Below are positions 8,562 to 16,244 of a stretch of 64,000 nt of DNA, in pieces (position 1 is the first letter of the stretch; each line of letters opens with the position of its first letter). This DNA comes from Synechococcus sp. A18-25c. Its GTDB lineage: Bacteria; Cyanobacteriota; Cyanobacteriia; PCC-6307; Cyanobiaceae. The translations under genes and the position numbers were made by a program. The notes beneath the pieces are model-generated. The model was not told the DNA's origin. It did not search any database and saw only the letters and a list, made by a program, of their open reading frames with translations. The stretch spans positions 2,294,001 to 2,358,000 of the forward strand of contig NZ_CP047957.1 in the NCBI RefSeq assembly GCF_014280035.1, written 5' to 3'.

Positions 8562-10769
8562 ATGCTAATCACGACGCTCAAAACCATTCGAAACAGCCAT
8601 GACGCCAAAACCCAGGGACGTTGGGTTCAGACACCAACGCGGCTGCAAATGGAAAGCACCGAATGTGGAGCCGCTGCCTTGGGTATCATCCTCCAGCATT
8701 ACGGTCGCTACGTTCCCCTAACGCAACTCAGAGAGCGTTGTGGCGTCTCCAGGGATGGAAGCGATGCTGCAAATTTGATCTTGGCAGCTGAAAGCTACGG
8801 ACTCAAAGGAAAGGGTTTTAAAAAAGGAATTAAAGCACTTCGAAAAATCAAACCACCTGCCATTGTCTTCTGGGAATTCAATCACTTTCTTGTTTTCGAA
8901 GGGTTTATTGGCGACAACATCGCTCTCAATGATCCCGCCCTTGGCCCAAGAATGGTCAGCTTTGAAGAGTTTGAAACCAGTTACACGGGGATTGTTCTCA
9001 CTCTGGCCCCTAACGAAAGCTTTGTGCGCGAAGGCCAAGTGCCCACAGTGTGGCCGATTGTTTGGCGACGACTGCTGTCAGAACCTGGTGGAGCAACCTT
9101 CATCTTGATCTGTGGCTTGCTACTGATCCTGCCGCAATTAGTCATGCCGGTGTATGCACAGATCTACATCGATGAAGTGATTAACAATGGCATGCAGAGC
9201 TGGCTGAAACCGATGCTCTGGGCCATGGCCATCACCATCGGTCTGCAAACCGCGCTTCAGTATTTACAACTCCTGGGAACACGCACCTTGGAACGACGCC
9301 TGACACGTCGCTTCAGCGTGCGTTTTGAGCATCAGATGCTGTCTCTACCAGAGCGTTTCTACAGCCAACGCTATGCATCCGACATTGCCAGCCGTATGGA
9401 TGCCAACGCGAGCATTGCTGCATTCATCGGCAGTCGCATGATTCCAATGGCAACGTCAGTGGTGTTGCTGATGTTTTACCTAATTCTCACCATTCTCTAC
9501 AGCCCCTGGCTCGGTCTTTTGGTGATGACGACAACAGTAGTGAATGCAGCCGTTGTGAAAGCCAATCTTAGAATTCAAAAAGATTCCAATCTCACCTTAC
9601 AAAAAGATAGCGCCAAAGCAATGGCAACCACAATTGCTGCCATCAGCAGCATTGAAACAGTCAAGGCTTCAGCACTTGAGAACGATATTTTTCGCCGTTA
9701 CTCGGGCTATCAAAGCCGGCTATTGAACACCTTTCAGCGTTTGCAATTACGCAATGCTCAAATCCGAGTCATCCCCAATGCACTCACAACACTGAACGAG
9801 GTTGCAATTTTCATCCTTGGTTTCTTTCTGGTCATTCAAGGAGAACTCACACTTGGCATGCTGCTTGCTGCTCAAACCATCGCCCTGTCGCTAAAGACAC
9901 AAATCGACAGTGTCATAACCTTCGTTCAGCAACTACCAACCTTTGAAGCCGAAGTACTGCGCTTAGAAGATGTACTTGAGCAGCCCCATGACCCACTGAT
10001 CAGCCAAGAGCAAAGCCTCGAGTGGAACCAAAGCAGCAACCGATTGAGCGGAGAGATTGTTCTCAACAATGTGAGCTTCGGCTTTACCGCAATCAAAGAG
10101 CCTCTCATCCAAAATTTCAGTCTCACCATTCATCCAGGGCAACGCATTGCTTTGATTGGTGGTAGCGGAAGCGGGAAAAGCACATTAGCCAAGTTAATTG
10201 TTGGCCTTCATCAACCCTCAGACGGTGAAATTCTGTTTGACGGCGCATCACTCGTCAATATCCCGAGGGCCATCAGCACCACATCACTTGCGATGGTTCA
10301 ACAAGACGTTCAACTGTATGGATGTTCAGTTCAGGACAATTTATCCCTTTGGAATCCTTCCATCAGTCGATCGGACCTCCAGAGGGCCTGTGAAGATGCA
10401 GAAATCGCTGAGGTGATTCAATCGCTTCCTGAAGGTCTCAATTCCGTGCTGAGTGAAGGAGGAAGCAACCTGTCAGGCGGGCAAAAGCAGCGACTTGAAC
10501 TCGCCCGTGCCTTAGCTCAAGATCCGAGTGTTTTGGTAATGGATGAGGCCACATCGGCACTCGATGCTGAAACCGAGCACCACGTGATTGAAAATCTGAG
10601 GCGTCGTGGCTGCACCCAGATCATCGTGGCGCACCGACTCAGCACGATCCGCGATGCCGATCTGATTCTCGTTTTAGATCGAGGTCAGGTGGTCCAACAA
10701 GGACAACACCACACCATGATTCAGGAACCTGACAGTCCCTATGCACGCCTTCTGCAGGAGAGCGCATGA
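8562..10769 (+). CDS. C39 peptidase-containing ABC exporter (NHLM type)
   Basis: 735 aa. The N-terminal C39 cysteine protease domain keeps its catalytic residues: Cys35 in MESTECGAAAL, His108 in FWEFNHFLVFEGF and Asp124 in LNDPALGPR. A six-helix exporter domain follows (about 160-450), then an ATPase with Walker A GGSGSGKST near residue 533, LSGGQKQR and Walker B VLVMDEATSALD. Family knowledge: C39 domains cut peptide precursors after a double-glycine-type leader during export. No obvious precursor gene is adjacent. The stop overlaps the start of a tiny downstream ORF (ATGA at 10766), so the cyclase gene may be translationally coupled to this one. Confidence 0.93.
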   Translation: MLITTLKTIRNSHDAKTQGRWVQTPTRLQMESTECGAAALGIILQHYGRYVPLTQLRERCGVSRDGSDAANLILAAESYGLKGKGFKKGIKALRKIKPPAIVFWEFNHFLVFEGFIGDNIALNDPALGPRMVSFEEFETSYTGIVLTLAPNESFVREGQVPTVWPIVWRRLLSEPGGATFILICGLLLILPQLVMPVYAQIYIDEVINNGMQSWLKPMLWAMAITIGLQTALQYLQLLGTRTLERRLTRRFSVRFEHQMLSLPERFYSQRYASDIASRMDANASIAAFIGSRMIPMATSVVLLMFYLILTILYSPWLGLLVMTTTVVNAAVVKANLRIQKDSNLTLQKDSAKAMATTIAAISSIETVKASALENDIFRRYSGYQSRLLNTFQRLQLRNAQIRVIPNALTTLNEVAIFILGFFLVIQGELTLGMLLAAQTIALSLKTQIDSVITFVQQLPTFEAEVLRLEDVLEQPHDPLISQEQSLEWNQSSNRLSGEIVLNNVSFGFTAIKEPLIQNFSLTIHPGQRIALIGGSGSGKSTLAKLIVGLHQPSDGEILFDGASLVNIPRAISTTSLAMVQQDVQLYGCSVQDNLSLWNPSISRSDLQRACEDAEIAEVIQSLPEGLNSVLSEGGSNLSGGQKQRLELARALAQDPSVLVMDEATSALDAETEHHVIENLRRRGCTQIIVAHRLSTIRDADLILVLDRGQVVQQGQHHTMIQEPDSPYARLLQESA

Positions 10770-10878
10770 ATCGTCACGATGGAGAGATCAGGCTTCCAAC
10801 GTTTCAGGTCAACGTCAGGGGGCCGTTCTGCAACACACATCAAACCAATCTGGGGCCCGTCAGGCTCATCCAGGGGTG
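10766..10878 (+). CDS. Small coupled ORF between exporter and adenylate cyclase
   Basis: 36 codons plus stop, starting in an ATGA overlap with the exporter stop, with GCAGGAG at good ribosome-binding distance. It ends 8 nt before the best cyclase start, and the cyclase ribosome-binding site (AGGGG) overlaps its stop codon. The peptide begins MNRHDGEIRLPTF and ends GPVRLIQG. I recognise no family. It could be a coupling ORF that carries ribosomes to the cyclase start, or the remains of a longer gene. Confidence 0.4.
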
Positions 10879-10886
10879 AAACGGCG

Positions 10887-12764
10887 ATGAAACACGTCCG
10901 CCATCTGATGCAATCCACCGGGCCCTACCTAGCGGCCTTAGGAATCCTGGTACTGCTGCGCAGCACCGGCCTTGCACAAACTCTTGATCTGGTGGTCTAC
11001 GACCTGATCACCAGTCAACGATCCGAGGGATCTGGGCAAGACCAACCGATCACCCTGGTGGGGATTGATGAAAGCGACATCCAGCGCTTTGGATGGCCCA
11101 TTGATGACGGCATCTTTTGTGATGCCTTCGATGAACTCAACGCCAAAGGCGTGACCGCTATTGGCTTCGACATCTATAGAGACCAAGGCGTAGGAGCCGA
11201 GCAGCAATGCCTGCGTGATCGCTTCCGTGGTCAGCCCACCTTGGTGTCCATTTTCAATGTGGCTGCAGGAATTGCAGCAGTACCGGGCACACCCATCGAA
11301 CGTCAGTCGTACAACGACCTCAGCCTGGATGCTGATGGAGTTGTGCGTCGTGACCTGGTGCATGTCACCGGACAAGACGAAGCCACAGTGGCATTCCCCT
11401 TGCGCGTACTGGAAGTCGCCACCGGTGATCGATCCTTACGGGACTCCCTGGATGCGGGCACGAATCCAGGTCCATGGTTATCGGCGGATGGTGGGGGCTA
11501 CCACAACGAAATCGATGCAGGACTCGGGCTGCAGCGGTTGCTGCGCTTTCGCGAACCGCGCAGTTACGCGACCTACACCCTCGCTGAAGTGGTCGATGGT
11601 GCCGTGCCCGAAGACGTCCTTCGAGATCGTGTCGTGTTGATCGGCAGCACAGCACCCTCCCTACGCGATCTTTTCGAGGTGCCTCACACGCGATTCGATC
11701 GTGGTGAAAGCCTGTTCACCATTTCGGGGGTGGAGGTGCATGCCAATCGGCTTGCCAGCCTGATGGATGAACGCAGCGGAAGCTTTCAACCAGGTTGGCT
11801 GATGCCTGGCTGGGGCAATCTGCTGATGGTGATTGGCTTCGCCGGCACAGGACTGCTATTCGGGGAGCGCATCCCCAAACAACGAATCAGCATCCTTGTT
11901 GTAGGCCTTGTGGCCACTGGAGCTGCTGCAGGGCTCGGAGCGCTGCTCTGGAACCACATCTGGATCGGTATGGCCATGCCGCTGACAGGGCTATTGAGTT
12001 TCAGCGGTGCAGCTTGGCTGCGCCGTGGGATGGAAAGCCAACAACACACCCAACAGATTCAACAACTACTCGGCCAGACCACCTCGCCAGCGGTGGCGCA
12101 ACAACTGTGGGAACAACGCGACTCTTTACTCAGTGATGGGCGTTTCCAAGGGCAACAACTCCCGATTACCACGCTATTCACAGACACGGCCTCATTCACC
12201 AGCGTGTCGGAAGGCATGAGTCCACGGGAATTGATGAACTGGCTAAACCGCGGCATGGAGATCTGTGTGCCCGCAGTCACTGAACGAAATGGCATGGTGA
12301 ACAAGTTCACCGGCGACGGAATGCTGGCCGTGTTCGGTGTTCCATTGCTAGGAGATCCATCCGCAGAAGCCCAGGCAGCAGTTGAAGCCGCATTCCAAAT
12401 CAAAGAGGGGCTGGTGACACTCAACGAACAGCTCAAAATTGAAAGTAAACCCATCATGCGCGTGCGCATGGGCATTCACTCCGGCGAAGCACTGGTGGGT
12501 TCGATGGGCAGTGCAGAGCGGATTGAATATGCCGTGATCGGCGATGCTGTGAACTGCGCATCGCGCCTAGAGAGTTATGACAAGAATCGCCATGAAGGAG
12601 TGCTGAGAGTTCTGCTCTCAAGTACCACATTGAAACTCCTGCCAACAGTGTTCCGCGAATCGTTGAACTTGAACCACTGGGGACCGGTCCACGTGAAAGG
12701 TCGCGAAGAGCCACTGGATGTCAGTGAGTTGAAGTTTGACACCAAACAAAATGAAGGCTTTTAA
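10887..12764 (+). CDS. CHASE2-domain class III adenylate cyclase
   Basis: 625 aa from the ATG at 10887, preferred over 10779 because AGGGG sits 10 nt upstream. An N-terminal helix leads into an extracytoplasmic CHASE2 sensor (about 30-290, with ITLVGIDESDIQRFGWP and RVVLIGSTAPSLRDLFEVP), then two to three membrane helices (about 305-390) and a class III cyclase domain (about 425-600). Metal ligands are Asp433 (LFTDTASFT) and Asp477 (FTGDGMLAVFG). Lys473 and Asp553 (VIGDAVN) match adenine specificity, and Asn556 and Arg560 are the transition-state residues. The enzyme should make cAMP from ATP. The CHASE2 ligand is unknown. Placement directly after the exporter genes suggests that export and cAMP signalling are expressed together. 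Confidence 0.92.
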   Translation: MKHVRHLMQSTGPYLAALGILVLLRSTGLAQTLDLVVYDLITSQRSEGSGQDQPITLVGIDESDIQRFGWPIDDGIFCDAFDELNAKGVTAIGFDIYRDQGVGAEQQCLRDRFRGQPTLVSIFNVAAGIAAVPGTPIERQSYNDLSLDADGVVRRDLVHVTGQDEATVAFPLRVLEVATGDRSLRDSLDAGTNPGPWLSADGGGYHNEIDAGLGLQRLLRFREPRSYATYTLAEVVDGAVPEDVLRDRVVLIGSTAPSLRDLFEVPHTRFDRGESLFTISGVEVHANRLASLMDERSGSFQPGWLMPGWGNLLMVIGFAGTGLLFGERIPKQRISILVVGLVATGAAAGLGALLWNHIWIGMAMPLTGLLSFSGAAWLRRGMESQQHTQQIQQLLGQTTSPAVAQQLWEQRDSLLSDGRFQGQQLPITTLFTDTASFTSVSEGMSPRELMNWLNRGMEICVPAVTERNGMVNKFTGDGMLAVFGVPLLGDPSAEAQAAVEAAFQIKEGLVTLNEQLKIESKPIMRVRMGIHSGEALVGSMGSAERIEYAVIGDAVNCASRLESYDKNRHEGVLRVLLSSTTLKLLPTVFRESLNLNHWGPVHVKGREEPLDVSELKFDTKQNEGF

Positions 12765-13216
12765 AAAGTGGGGATTAGCAAACCTTCAAACGTAGAATAT
12801 GGCACTGCAGAATCCTGTAATCCTGGAGAAACTTGAGTAAAGACGTCAAAGCCAAAGTCATTAGATATTGATACTCGCCGGCAATATGAATAACATTCCA
12901 ATTAATACAAGAGCCTCCGATGATTCTACACCGTTGAGTCCTCTGGCTGCTCTCAAGCGATGGCTGAACTCCAAAAGAACAAAGGGGCGATAGGGATACT
13001 TCAATCAAGACTCAAGAGATTCTAAGAAGCTCAATTATCACACCTCAAAATCATTATCTCTGGCAAATCTAGAAGAGAATAAAAGCATAACTGAAGTTTT
13101 ACAGCATAACGCTAAGCGAAGAGAGGACAATTCAATGATTCATACAATATTGACAAATAAGGTTTCACAACTTAGAGGCCAATATGACGGCGAATTAAAT
13201 AAAGATGTTTCAACGT
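12765..13216. other. 452-bp intergenic region with two candidate peptide ORFs
   Basis: A/T-rich gap between the plus-strand cyclase and the minus-strand DUF928 gene. I see no clear intrinsic terminator and no RNA gene. Two short plus-strand ORFs (12886-12993 and 13135-13248) are listed separately because a peptide exporter lies just upstream. A 77-codon minus-strand frame (12775-13008) looks like chance. Confidence 0.5.
12886..12993 (+). CDS. Candidate 35-aa peptide
   Basis: ATG to TAG, 35 aa, beginning MNNIPINTRASDD and ending ALKRWLNSKRTKGR: a polar start with a basic C-terminal half. Only a weak ribosome-binding site is visible. There is no double-glycine cleavage motif. Kept as a candidate because it lies downstream of an exporter for ribosomal peptides. 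Chance ORF is the main alternative. Confidence 0.2.
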   Translation: MNNIPINTRASDDSTPLSPLAALKRWLNSKRTKGR

Positions 13217-13248
13217 TCACGAGTCACAACGAATCGGTAGCGTCTTAG
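13135..13248 (+). CDS. Candidate 37-aa peptide with a strong ribosome-binding site
   Basis: ATG preceded by AGAGAGGA at ideal spacing, which is better than for most genes in the window. The product begins MIHTILTNKVSQLRGQYDG and ends HNESVAS. It overlaps the 3' end of the convergent DUF928 gene by 32 nt. No family recognised and no GG cleavage site. The strong initiation signal is the only support. Confidence 0.3.
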   Translation: MIHTILTNKVSQLRGQYDGELNKDVSTFTSHNESVAS

Positions 13249-13867
13249 GCCAAGCCTCCGTGACCAAATCTGCAAATCCAAATTGAGACATGGTCTCTGC
13301 AGTTGACACATTGGATCCACACTTGGCGAGCAGGCCTCTTAACAGTGCTTGCAATGACTGATCGGTGGGCTCAGCATCCGACACCAACAAACTCAATGCC
13401 GGAGGGGAGGATGATTGGACAAAGGCCATGGGGTCGGGGCTATCTCCCTCGTCTCCAGACTCGCAATTGAAACTCGTTTCCCAAACAACAGGACGCGTCC
13501 CTTCCACATCAAACAGCACGACGCTTGCCGGACCTGCAGCAAGGGTGCGGGTGCTTTCGGTAGTGCCGTCCTCAGGCTTCAGGATGACCTGCAGGCTCAC
13601 TGGACGATCAGATGGACCCTGCAGAATGCCCACAAGACCCGACGCATCGGGCGCGTAGACACTGGTCTCAGGAACCAGATGAATCAGGGAACGAGCGCTA
13701 CACTCGCCGCGGGTCCCTCCGCCCACACGCCGCCCAGGGAAGGTGCTGCGCGGATCGGGTTGAGCTTCCACCATCACTGCAAAGCCGCTACTGATCACCA
13801 AACCAGCAACAGCTGAGAGCAACATTGATTGGGCTGAAAAGCGGCCCATATTCCGAGGGGTGTCCAC
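13217..13867 (-). CDS. DUF928-like secreted protein
   Basis: 216 aa. GTG at 13867 has GGAGAG upstream; ATG at 13849 is the alternative. A signal peptide (LLSAVAGLVISSGFAVMVEAQ) precedes PGRRVGGGTRGEC, the N-terminal signature of the cyanobacterial DUF928 family, and a predicted all-beta domain with few further landmarks. Two Cys residues lie in the C-terminal third. In cyanobacteria DUF928 genes often lie near CHAT/two-partner-secretion exoproteins and CHASE2 proteins, and both occur in this window. Function is unknown; a periplasmic role connected with the exoprotein is inference. Confidence 0.7.
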   Translation of the reverse strand: MDTPRNMGRFSAQSMLLSAVAGLVISSGFAVMVEAQPDPRSTFPGRRVGGGTRGECSARSLIHLVPETSVYAPDASGLVGILQGPSDRPVSLQVILKPEDGTTESTRTLAAGPASVVLFDVEGTRPVVWETSFNCESGDEGDSPDPMAFVQSSSPPALSLLVSDAEPTDQSLQALLRGLLAKCGSNVSTAETMSQFGFADLVTEAWPKTLPIRCDS

Positions 13868-13942
13868 TATCTCTCCAGCCTGGCAACAATCCTGTCAACT
13901 GTCCAAAACGAAATCTGAAACACCAACGAAATTGATGTTGTG

Positions 13943-15442
13943 TCAGCTTGCTGAGAACAGTCGAGCAAAGGTCTTGCGCATGCGCTCAATTAAATCAAGC
14001 TCAAAGGTCTGGGTCTGGTCCAGCGAGAATTCGCGGCGGCGTGATTCACGATTCGCCATGACAGCTGCGAAAGCTTCCATGGCATCACCGTTTTTCAAGA
14101 ACTGATCATTGATTGTGCGCTGACTAATTTTCTGAACCATCACATGCCCCTTAGCCAATACTGATGCCTTGCGAGGCTCATCAGTGAGAGCAGCCATTTC
14201 ACCAAAAACAGCTCCCTGACACAATTCGGCTAGCTGTATCTGCCCCTGTTGGGCACCACTCGCCTTCACATGTACAGAACATGTCCCCTCGAGGACGACG
14301 TACATCGAACCACCCACATCGCCTTCACGAACAATCGTCTCAGCATCACCAAACGACAGAACTGGATCGTGTACGACAATGTCCCTGATTTGAGCATCGT
14401 TAAGCGACTCAAACAGCAGCTCACTCCGCAGAACAGCAAAACTCTCATCTTGCAATTGCTGTTCAAGCTCCCCCTCTCTCCGTTCGGTATCAGCAAACGT
14501 TCTGGTATCCTCAACCGGATATGGGAATGAGTAACCCGCACGATGCACAGCATACCAAGCATCAGCAAAAAGACTTGACTTAATAACAGCCCTTTGCATG
14601 TAGTCTTCAATGAAAAACCATAATCGATAGTTAATCGATGAATCACTAAATTCTTCGACCAAAATGTACGAATCTTGCGCATCTACAACACTAGGGTGTT
14701 GATCTAAAACAGCCGATAAAATTGCAATAATCTTCCCAGGCGGCGCCTCGTAGGGAAGGCCCATAACGATGTCTAGTTGATAACGACGTGCAGTGGGCCT
14801 GGAAAAATTAATCACTTTTCCAGTGTCAATCACAGAGTTCGGAAGAATGATCATCCGATCTCGCGCGTTGTCATAGAGGTAGGCACTGTTCCATGACACA
14901 GTCTCAACACGGCCAACACAACCATCAATCTCCACCCAATCGCCAACTGAAAATTGCCGCTCCACCTGAAATGTGAGAGCAGAAGAAATATTGCTGATCT
15001 GCGAGGCGGTGCCGGGACCCACAACAAAAGCCAGGCCTCCCAAAACTGCTGCTGAACCAAGGGTGGTCAACAATCCTTGGCTTTGAAGCTGAGCTGCTAC
15101 CACCACCATTACCGCCCCAACAAGAAGCAGATCCTTCAAAATCCTTGGAGGCGCAACTTTGCGCCGACTGAATCTGGCGAGTACGATCCAAAAAAAATCA
15201 AGGACAACCTCAACGAGGGCGACATAGAGCGCACCGATCTCAACCAATCGGAGCCAGATCAGTGCCTCACCCTGCTGCTCGAACAACAGCACCAAACGAC
15301 TCAAAATTGCAGCCGTCAATGACACCCGAAAAAACAACATCCCGGGGATCCAACGTCCATACCGAAACGAATGCGATCGACGAGCACGACCCAACACAAA
15401 GGTCAGCAGCCATAGCAACACCAACAAAAACAAGGGCATCAC
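13943..15442 (-). CDS. MscS-type mechanosensitive channel with C-terminal cyclic-nucleotide-binding domain
   Basis: 499 aa (start GTG 15442 or ATG 15439). Four predicted membrane helices in the first ~160 residues end in the pore-lining helix (LGGLAFVVGPGTASQ). The MscS beta-domain follows (QFSVGDWVEIDGCVGRVE, then ILPNSVIDTGKVINFSRP). From about residue 365 a CRP-like domain carries an intact phosphate-binding cassette, GEMAALTDEPRKASV, with both Glu and Arg. It is therefore the best candidate in the window for real cAMP binding. Proteins of this layout are known as cyclic-nucleotide-gated MscS relatives (bCNG family), some of which respond weakly or not at all to tension. It lies 24 nt downstream of the DUF3307 gene, so probably one operon. 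It may be an effector of the nearby cyclase. Confidence 0.9.
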   Translation of the reverse strand: MMPLFLLVLLWLLTFVLGRARRSHSFRYGRWIPGMLFFRVSLTAAILSRLVLLFEQQGEALIWLRLVEIGALYVALVEVVLDFFWIVLARFSRRKVAPPRILKDLLLVGAVMVVVAAQLQSQGLLTTLGSAAVLGGLAFVVGPGTASQISNISSALTFQVERQFSVGDWVEIDGCVGRVETVSWNSAYLYDNARDRMIILPNSVIDTGKVINFSRPTARRYQLDIVMGLPYEAPPGKIIAILSAVLDQHPSVVDAQDSYILVEEFSDSSINYRLWFFIEDYMQRAVIKSSLFADAWYAVHRAGYSFPYPVEDTRTFADTERREGELEQQLQDESFAVLRSELLFESLNDAQIRDIVVHDPVLSFGDAETIVREGDVGGSMYVVLEGTCSVHVKASGAQQGQIQLAELCQGAVFGEMAALTDEPRKASVLAKGHVMVQKISQRTINDQFLKNGDAMEAFAAVMANRESRRREFSLDQTQTFELDLIERMRKTFARLFSAS

Positions 15443-15466
15443 AGCACTTCAGGCATCATCAACGTC

Positions 15467-15817
15467 TTACAGCCACTCTGTCAGAACCATGACCCAAAGC
15501 ACCTTGCAGGCCCCATGCATCAGCTGATCAGCAGCAAGGGTGTATCGGAAACGACACTTGCCATAATCAATAACGGCATGGAAGAACATTTCCGCTAAGC
15601 CAAGAATCGGAACACCCGTCAGCAAAGCGACCACAAAACCGTGGGTTCCCGCGTGGGCAGACAACCACCAACGCCAATCCAAAACAACATCTTTCCCTGG
15701 ACACTTTTCAACTGCCATCCGATCCCCTTGGAGGGGAAAGTCAGCAACAAAATGCCCAAGAATGAGCAAGATCAGCAGTTGAAAGGGTTGATCCGCAGGA
15801 AAGGCTATCTCAAGCAT
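15467..15817 (-). CDS. DUF3307 membrane protein
   Basis: 116 aa. It matches the DUF3307 pattern, with LILGHFVADFPLQGDRMAVEK near the N-terminus and HAGTHGFVVALL in the middle, and three to four hydrophobic segments. Function of the family is unknown. It lies directly upstream of the MscS-like gene on the same strand. Confidence 0.75.
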   Translation of the reverse strand: MLEIAFPADQPFQLLILLILGHFVADFPLQGDRMAVEKCPGKDVVLDWRWWLSAHAGTHGFVVALLTGVPILGLAEMFFHAVIDYGKCRFRYTLAADQLMHGACKVLWVMVLTEWL

Positions 15818-16244
15818 CTGCGGAAAGCGACCATCACCCTTTTATCGTGACTCATCCGCAAAAGATTTCAACAGAACAACGTGAGCCGTTACGTGCAAGA
15901 AGGAAAGGGCTGGCATGGGGCAATCTGCAATCAACACGTCACAGCCATACTCTTGTGCAACAACGCCGTGCGATGGATTCCATTGCTCTCCAGCTGAACG
16001 AGCGCAAAAGCAAAGGGCCTGAAAACTCCGTCATCAACCCTGCAACGACGTCTTCCTCTTAGACCTCAGGCGCCAGGTTCGGCCGACAACCACCATCCCA
16101 CCGTTAACAAGCAGCTCAAAGTCGCCCAACGCAGAAGAAACCGACATCAGCGATGAACGATCTAACAGCACAGCGAAGCGCCTGATGAATGACCTCGAAG
16201 GCAGTCAGCGGCAGACCACCTACCTCGAAGACCAACGCCGCTGC
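15818..16244. other. 427-bp intergenic region without a supported gene
   Basis: Lies between the minus-strand genes for DUF3307 and the polyferredoxin. Several short plus-strand frames exist (for example 15847-16062, 71 codons from GTG), but none has a convincing ribosome-binding site or family resemblance, and coding-like stretches switch frame. It may hold remains of a decayed gene. No tRNA and no terminator with a T-tract are visible. Confidence 0.5.

Noticed and set aside
12775-13008. 77-codon minus-strand ORF
   Set aside because: No start context, Cys-rich random composition, and it overlaps better plus-strand candidates.
15847-16062. 71-codon plus-strand ORF from GTG
   Set aside because: No ribosome-binding site and no family; coding-like stretches nearby switch frame.
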